A stretch of DNA of 64,000 nt, from contig OX596340.1 in the NCBI GenBank assembly GCA_951394405.1, forward strand, positions 3,286,001 to 3,350,000, in the 5' to 3' direction. Origin of the DNA: Coprinellus micaceus (Eukaryota; Basidiomycota; Agaricomycetes; Agaricales; Psathyrellaceae). Positions 57,375-64,000 of the stretch are shown here, one piece after another (positions within the stretch are counted from its first letter, which is position 1; the number at the start of each line of letters is the position of its first letter). The position numbers and the translations under genes were made by a program. The notes under the pieces were generated by a model. It saw only the letters and a program-made list of their open reading frames with translations, did not search any database and was not told the DNA's origin.

Positions 57375-60300
57375 TTACTCGAGTCCAAGAGCGAGTCGAT
57401 GACGTGCAACGGCAGGTTTGGGTAAAGGTTTAGTAAATATATCGGCGATCATATCGGTAGTAGATAAAAAGTGAACAGTAATGTCGCCTCGCTTGATAGC
57501 ATCCCGAATCCAATGCATCTTTATATCGATGTGCTTCATTCGGCTATGGAGTTCTGGGNNNNNNNNNNNNNNNNNNNNNNNNNNNNNNNNNNNNNNNNNN
57601 NNNNNNNNNNNNNNNNNNNNNNNNNNNNNNNNNNNNNNNNNNNNNNNNNNNNNNNNNNNNNNNNNNNNNNNNNNNNNNNNNNNNNNNNNNNNNNNNNNNN
57701 NNNNNNNNNNNNNNNNNNNNNNNNNNNNNNNNNNNNNNNNNNNNNNNNNNNNNNNNNNGATCCATTGGAGTTCCTACTGGGTAGCAGTCCTCCATCTTGA
57801 ATCGCGCAAGCATGTCGAGGATGTATTGAGTCTGGGATAGGCGCATGACTCGGTTCTCGCAGTCGTAGTCAACCTTGATTCCAAGCAGGTACGAGGTGGG
57901 TCCGAGATCCTTGATCTTGAAGACCTTGGCAAGGGAGTCCTTGAGCCATTGGATCTTTTCTTGGCTTTTCGAGGTTATGGTGATGTCGTCAACGAAGACT
58001 GGTACAACAATGCGGGTCCCATCCATCTCCCAGACATAGATAGCTGGGTCAGACTTTATTTGGGTGAATCCGATCGCTTCAAGTTCTGATGCTAGCTTTT
58101 GGTACCATAGTCGTCCGCTCTGTTTCAAGCCATATAAACCTTTCTTTAGCCGGCACACCCATCTCCGTCCCTTTGAGTCTGGATTCTTGATCTCAAACCC
58201 TGGCGCTTGCTCCATGTAGACTTCGTATTGCTCCTCGATTGTTCCGTTGAGGTAGGCATTGTCGACGTCGATGGTCTCGATGAAGTGTCCTTCCATGGCG
58301 GCTTGGGCAAAGATCGCGCGGATTGATGTGAGACGAGATGCAGGTGCCCATGTCTGATCGTAGTCTACTCCAGGCATTTGGGAGTATCCCTTGGCGACAA
58401 GTCGAGCCTTGTAGCGGTCGATTGTGCCATCTGCCTTTCGTTTGATGAGGAAGACCCATCGTGATCCGACAACCTTTCGTCCCTCTGGTAGTTCGACTAG
58501 TTCCCAAGTGCCATTGGTGGTTAGGGCGTCAATCTCAACCTGTGCTGCGGTCTGCCAGTGTTCACCATCTGGTCCTGCAAAGGCTTCCCAGTGTGTCCGA
58601 GGCGCATCTCCTGGACGGCGTGTAGCCGCTCCTAGTGCTTTGTCCTGTGCCATGTAGAATGCCATTTCCATGCCTTGGTTGAGAGTCAGGGTCTCTTCCA
58701 GGGGGACGTGGTATAGACTGATGAGAGAATCAAGTATACTGGTGGCACGTAGTGCATCTTCCATGTCTACAGGTTCGTCGTCAAGGTCAAAGTCCTCAGC
58801 TGCAATGGGTTGTACAGGTTCGTCGTCTTCATCGTCGTCTTCATCCTCATCCTCATCCTCTGTTTCGGGTAGCTGATTGTTTCTCTGTGCACCCCCTTGA
58901 TCTGCTACCTGTTCACCCCCTTCACACCTGGCTACTGGAATTGTACCGCGTCTCCCTTTTCCGCTTGCGAGTTGGTAGTCCTTGACAGTTGTTGCCGTTT
59001 TCCGTACAGGCCGGGAGCTTTGTGCTACTAGCGGTGGAGCTTTCAGAACTTTCGCCTTGCAAGGGATTGATTCGCGAGGGGGAGGGGGAGGTGGCCAGGT
59101 GCGTTTCTGGGCAGGTGCTGGAGGTGCGACCGGCGCTGGAGGAGGTAGTTCTGGGAACATGGGTCCATCCTCAGCTGGTGCAGGGAGCCCTGGGAACAAG
59201 GCAGGTATTGGTAGCAGCTGTTTTGTTGAGGGAGTAGATGAGGGATCCTGTTTTGTAGGAGTAGGTGGAATTGACGGATGGACAGACGGTTGCTGTGTGG
59301 CTGGCGTCTTAGGCTCAGTTTTAGGAGGTCGCTCGGGAGTCCGAGGTGCTGCTTGGTTTCCATCGTCATCATTGTCGCTCTCGTCTGATCCATCATCTGG
59401 ATGGTCATGGGGAGGCGGTGGTGGCGCGATGGGAGCATGAGGTGGTGCAAGAGGTGGATTCTCTGGTTCGAGATCGGTGTCTGGCCAGATGTCCCTAATG
59501 CCTATAGGCGTGTATGCCTGTTCGTTCCCTACGGTCGAGAGACCAGGGAAGGTGCTCTCAGCGAAGATAACATCCCGGGATATGGTGATCTTCTTCGTTA
59601 CTGGATTGTAGCATTTCCAGCCTTTGTAGCCTGGTTCAAAGCCGATAAAGACACAAGGCTCTGTGTGTGACTGGAGGTTCTTGCGGTCCTTGTGCAATAC
59701 ATGGACGTATACGCGGCAGCCAAATACTCGGTGCATGGACAGATCGGGCTTTGCTTTATGCCAGACTTCATAGGAGGTAGTATTCAATAATGTAGAGGAT
59801 GGGGTCGCATTCAGGATGTCTGTGTAATAGAGTACAGCTGCACCCCAGAACATCATGGGAAGGCGTGCTTGGTTGAGCATGGCAATGACCCCTTCAGTTA
59901 GCATGCGATTGAGTCGTTCGCTGACACCGTTCTGTTGAGGTGTGGCTTTAACTGTGTGTTGCCGTGCGATACCAAGTCCCTTGCACCATTGAATGAAGTC
60001 GTTCCCCATGTATTCCCCTCCTTTGTCATCACGAAGTTCCTTGACCTTTGTGCCGAGCTTTCGCTCACTCTTGGCAACAAAGTCTTTGAAGGCTTGGAAT
60101 GCGTCACTCTTGTGTTTCAGGAGGGCAACCTCCTTGAACCGTGAGTGGTCATCAATGAATGTGATCCAGTATCGATAGCCAATTGGTGTCTGTACAGCGA
60201 GGGGTCCATGGAGGTCCGAGTGAATCCGTCCAAGGAGCTCTGTTGAGCGATTCGCTGATAGTTTTGGGAATGGATCCCGATGTTGCTTCCCTGCAATGCA

Positions 60301-61845
60301 GTGTTCGCAGGTGTCGTTGAGTTCCGTGCCCTCTTTCACCAGGATGCCAGTGGCCAAGTCTTGGCGCATAAGCGTCTCCAGACGATCCTTCCCAATGTGC
60401 CCTAACCTCTGATGTAATAGTTCCTTCTCGATCTTGGAGATGTAGGCTGCCTCCGTTTCCGTGTTTTCGAGTGTTGTCCCATTGAGAGAGCCAACAGTTC
60501 CGTCGATGGTAGCTGTTAGGAGTAGCTCGCCATTCTTGAAGAAGTCAAGCGAGTCTCCTTCAATTACGACGCGCATTTTGCTCTTCTTAACAACGGAGAG
60601 GATCGAAAATAGGTTATTGCGAAGTGCGGGAACATATAGTACATCGTTGAATATCACAGTTTGGCCAACCTTTCCGTATATACGAGGCGTGAAACGTACT
60701 TCCCCCTTTCCTGTAGCCCAGACGATCTCGTTGTTGGCGAGAGACACAGCAATTTTCACCGCAACCATGTTACGGATCCACTTGCGATTGGGTGTCATAT
60801 GTGAGGTTGCACCTGAGTCTGGGTTCCAGGAAGTATTAGTGGGGTTGTTACGAGCTCGACGGATAAGGGGACTTGCGATGTGGGCAACACTGGCCATCAT
60901 GACGCTCTCCTCAGCAGTCGCTGCTGTGGTAGGTGTCTCCGCGATCTTGGCCTTCTGGGAGTTCTGGACGCGGCAGTCCTTGTCCTCATGCGTGTTCTGC
61001 CAACCGTGGACCTTGCACCTGTACTTCGCCTTCTTCTTCGGGGCAGCTGTGGCTACCTGAAGAGCGGCGGACGTCCCCTCAGCAAGCTGAGTGTTGCGAG
61101 CGAGGGAGTCGGCCTTGCGAAGGTGATCGAGGACCTCAAGGGGATTGTCGTCCCCAGTGGAGATGTGGTTGAGCGTATTGCAGAGGATGGTGTCATCCTT
61201 GCCAAGACCAATGGGGATCATGCTGATTGCAAGATCGCGCGCAAGATGAGCAGCCGTGTATCCTTCCTCGAAAGCAGAGGGCGTAAGGAGTTCATGTGCT
61301 CCCCGACTGGTGGATTGAATTGTCGTTGTTGCTCCGTCCGATGTCGTTTGGGAGGAGATGGTGACGGTCTGTGTTGTCTCTGGAAGGTATTCTGCTCCTT
61401 GCGGGAGGAGCGCAGTGAGACGTGAGGCGTGTGCCATGCAACGCGATCCGAAGTCGGAGTAGGTCTCCTTCTCGAAACCCGAGGACCTCATTCGGAGTGC
61501 CATCATCTCCTGAAGGACACTGATGCGAGAGCCAGAAGTCTTGGGCTGGTAGGTTTCCAAGAGCTTCTCCCAGATAGCAGCGATGTCGGTGACTTGGATG
61601 CCAGAGAGGACGGTCTCGAGTTGGGAGTGGTCGAGAGTAGACCGGACGTAGCCGATGAGCTTGGAGCGGCAACTGGCATAGTCGGACTTGACCTTGTCGT
61701 CGGCATTGCTCCCAGGTTTTTTCTCTTCCCCAGTGAGGATGCCGTAGGCGTTGAGGTCGAAGGCCTTGTTCTCGACAGTGAACTTCCACTGTTGCACAGT
61801 GTAGGCCGTGAGCATGATGGGCGAGGACGTAGTGGTAGAGTCCAT
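57375..61845 (-). CDS. Copia gag-pol polyprotein (minus copy; contains assembly gap)
   Basis: ATG at 61845 (MDSTTTSSPIML). A single open frame covers gag, the protease DSGATSHM, the integrase zinc finger and DDE core, a Pro/acidic linker, and RT with KARLVAKGYSQ, YGLKQSGRLWYQ and the catalytic VFVDD near residue 1,280. It enters the gap at 57758. After the gap the RNase H end reads HIDIKMHWIRDAI and GDITVHFLSTTDMI, and finishes at TAA 57377-57375 (ending LALGLE). The frame is intact on both sides, so this copy may be coding-competent. The missing part covers the late RT and most of RNase H. Confidence 0.9.
57559..57758. other. Assembly gap (200 N)
   Basis: Exactly 200 N. The sister copy has 556 bp (63327-63882) between the two flanks. 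Confidence 0.99.
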
Positions 61846-62433
61846 GATGGTAGGTGATGAAGAATGGGAGAGGATAAAATGATAGGTACGAAACGATAAG
61901 AGATAGGTGATAGGTAAAGTGCCCGTGATTTTGTAGGTAAAACGGACCAATACGTAGATATCCTAAAAAGGAGTTGAAGTTTTACACTAAGATCCGCAGA
62001 GGGAACCCCGCTGTCACTTTGAGTACCGGTTACTGAAAGTGTTTGGATGGAGGGAGCGCTACCGTTGCGTCGTTTCCCCAGTCCAACCGAATCAGGCCTC
62101 TCAAAGAAGGATCACTACTCTAATTCCGCAGACGGTAAGCGTCTGTGGACTTCCTGATAGCTTCTTTCCCGTAGTGGGAACGCTTGCCGCGGGGTAGAAG
62201 GTGGTAATGGAAGTTGATATGTACTCCTGAGTATCAGGAGGGGTAGTGAAATGTAAGTAGCGAAACGTAAATAGCGAAAGTGAAGATAGTGAAAATGTGA
62301 AGGGAGATAGGCTTCAGGTGGAGATATCACACGAGAAGAGGCCGTAGGCTATGGGCGATCGAGGGGCAGTGGAGCGGTTACCGCGGTGTCTGATAACGGA
62401 TGGCGTGATCAGAGGAGCCCGGGGCTCATAACT

Positions 62434-62816
62434 TGTAGAACGATGCAAGTATGACCCACTGTAAGTGGGGAGAGTTCGATGTTAGATTGAAAGTAAGTAG
62501 AGTATACAAGATACGCACCTGTAAGTGGGGAGAGTTCGATGGGGACTCACCCACTTACAGTGTGGACTATATACTGTGGAGAACAATAGATAACCTATAT
62601 GCGGAACAATAAGAAAGAACAATAGACGTTCCATAAGTAGAGAACAATAGCAGTGAATGGAGATAAGGTGGAGATAAGAGAACAATAAGTGCGAGTATAA
62701 TGGGAATAATACAAGGTGCTTGTTGTTCTCTGTAGAACAATAGAAGATAAGTAAAACATTCGAAATAGAGGTATTCTTTGTAGAGATAGAGTTGACATGA
62801 GCATTGTCTTCCAACA
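62434..62816 (-). repeat. Copia 5' LTR (minus copy)
   Basis: 383 bp, same length as the plus-copy LTR. Confidence 0.95.
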
Positions 62817-64000
62817 ACGTCGACAATGCCTACCTCAATGGAACAATCGAGGAGCAATACGAAGTCTACATGGAGCAAGCGCCAGGGTTTGAGATCAAGA
62901 ATCCAGACTCAAAGGGACGGAGATGGGTGTGCCGGCTGAAGAAAGGTTTATATGGCTTGAAACAGAGTGGACGACTATGGTACCAAAAGCTACCATCAGA
63001 GCTTGAAGCGATCGGATTCACCCAAATAAAATCTGACCCAGCTATCTATGTCTGGGAGATGGATGGGACCCGTATTGTTGTACCAGTCTTCGTTGACGAC
63101 ATCACCATAACCTCAAAAAGCCAGGAAAAGATCCAATGGCTCAAGGACTCCCTTGCCAAGGTCTTCAAGATCAAGGATCTCAGACCCACCTCGTACCTGC
63201 TTGGAATCAAGGTTGACTACGACCGTGAGAACCGAGTCATGCGCCTATCCCAGACCCAATACATCCTCGACATGCTTGCACGATTCAAGATGGAGGACTG
63301 CTACCCAGTAGGAACTCCAATGGATCCAGGAAGCGGTGCTACTCTCACCAAGTACATTCCAAACAAGGCTGACGACGAGATGATGAAGAACGTCCCATAC
63401 ATGAATGCCATCGGTGCCCTGATATACCTTATGATTGCGACACACCCTGACATCGCCTACGCTGTTGCCAAACTAGCCCAATACAACTCCAACCCTGGAC
63501 CTATGCATTGGAAAGCAGTCAAGCACCTATTCCGTTACCTCAAGGGAACCAAAGATCTAAAGCTCACCTATCGTAACAATGGTAGCAAGATGTCTTCGGA
63601 ACTCTTTCAAGCATACAGCGACGCAGGTCATGCTGGGTGCCTTGACACGCGACGATCCACATCTGGATTTGTCATTAAAATGGGATCAGGAGCAGTTAGT
63701 TGGTTGGCAAAGAAGCAATCAACGGTGGCAGACTCCTCAACAGAGGCAGAGTACGTCTCTGCATCGAGCACTGGAAGGGACATCATCTGGATGCGCACAC
63801 TCCTGAAGGAACTTGGTCACGACGTCTCTACTCCCTCACCACTCATGGTCGACAACCAATCCGCACTCAAGGTTCTCCAGAACCCAGAACTCCACAGCCG
63901 AATGAAGCACATCGATATAAAGATGCATTGGATTCGGGATGCTATCAAGCGAGGCGACATTACTGTTCACTTTTTATCTACTACCGATATGATCGCCGAT
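62817..64000 (+). CDS. Copia RT and RNase H (plus copy, continues past window)
   Basis: Resumes the plus Copia at VDNAYLNGTIEEQYE after the duplicated ACGTC. It includes YGLKQSGRLWYQ, VFVDDITI, LGIKVDY, and the RNase H signatures YSDAGHAGCLDTRRSTSG, SSTEAEYVSAS, DNQSALKVLQNP and HIDIKMHW. It is open to the window edge and is the complete template for the gap in the minus copy. Confidence 0.9.

Larger units (their letters stand above)
56968..62816 (-). mobile_element. Copia-type LTR retrotransposon, minus copy, inserted in the plus copy
   Basis: LTRs 62434-62816 (5') and 56968-57347 (3'), with a 5-bp target duplication ACGTC (56963-56967, 62817-62821). Contains one long gag-pol frame and a 200-N gap. 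Same family as the host Copia. The LTR pair differs by three single-base indels and no substitutions that I saw. Confidence 0.95.
43364..64000 (+). mobile_element. Copia-type LTR retrotransposon, plus copy, split by four insertions (runs off the window)
   Basis: A 5' LTR at 43364-43746, a leader, gag-protease, integrase and RT/RNase H are all present in order but separated by elements at 43957-48976, 49055-51683, 53325-54701 and 56968-62816. The flanking Copia sequence joins exactly at each target duplication and matches the second Copia copy. The 3' LTR is beyond the window. Frameshifts in pol indicate an inactive copy. Confidence 0.95.

Noticed and set aside
57471..57840. Plus-strand frames spanning the N gap
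   Set aside because: Created by reading through unknown bases, antisense to the Copia polyprotein.
1..64000. tRNA or rRNA genes
   Set aside because: None recognised by eye. A scan with a tRNA covariance model would be needed to exclude them.

Overview
The window looks like a repeat-rich region from a mushroom-forming basidiomycete (Agaricomycetes). The evidence is short spliced introns (about 50-70 bp, GT-AG), NACHT P-loop NTPases of the multicopy mushroom type, a gene resembling the mushroom-restricted DUF6698 family, and a dense mix of DIRS-like, Gypsy, Copia and hAT transposons. There are no bacterial-style operons. Most coding sequence belongs either to a tandemly duplicated NACHT locus or to transposable elements (TEs).

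Left part (1-23,545): a tandem array of about three units. Each unit pairs a minus-strand NACHT NTPase gene (A 1-1076, cut by the window edge; B 5690-7787; C 16931-19006) with plus-strand sequence encoding the C-terminal SH3 domain of a Sho1-like protein (unit 1 4029-5255, unit 2 15136-16378, unit 3 only a stub at 23215-23545). Genes B and C can be spliced into complete reading frames of 635 and 630 codons. The spacers (1077-4028, 7788-14900, 19007-22199) are also duplicated but decayed, and carry a recurring intron-like motif. A 1.0-kb inverted-repeat element (22200-23214) interrupts unit 3.

Middle part (24,451-43,239): one minus-strand DUF6698-like gene is split into a C-terminal half (24451-24808) and an N-terminal half (42433-43239) by a 17.6-kb insertion flanked by GCT. 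Inside it is a DIRS-like retrotransposon (gag, RT/RNase H, tyrosine recombinase, all minus). A Gypsy LTR retrotransposon (30734-41098, two 864-bp LTRs, GCGG duplication) sits in the eighth codon of the DIRS gag, and a 1.2-kb non-autonomous element (38039-39223, GTAC duplication) sits in the Gypsy integrase.

Right part (43,364-64,000): a plus-strand Copia element starts at 43364 and runs off the window. It has been split by four insertions: a complete hAT element with a spliced 812-aa transposase (43957-48976, 8-bp duplication ATCAGGAG); a 2.6-kb AGCT-rich inverted-repeat element (49055-51683, 7-bp duplication CTATCAG); a 1.4-kb hAT-like non-autonomous element (53325-54701, 8-bp duplication AACTACTC); and a second, near-intact Copia of the same family in the opposite orientation (56968-62816, 5-bp duplication ACGTC). 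The second Copia contains a 200-N assembly gap that, by comparison with its sister copy, should hold about 556 bp.

The duplications, exon phases and domain motifs were read directly from the sequence. Family names rest on remembered motif patterns, not searches.
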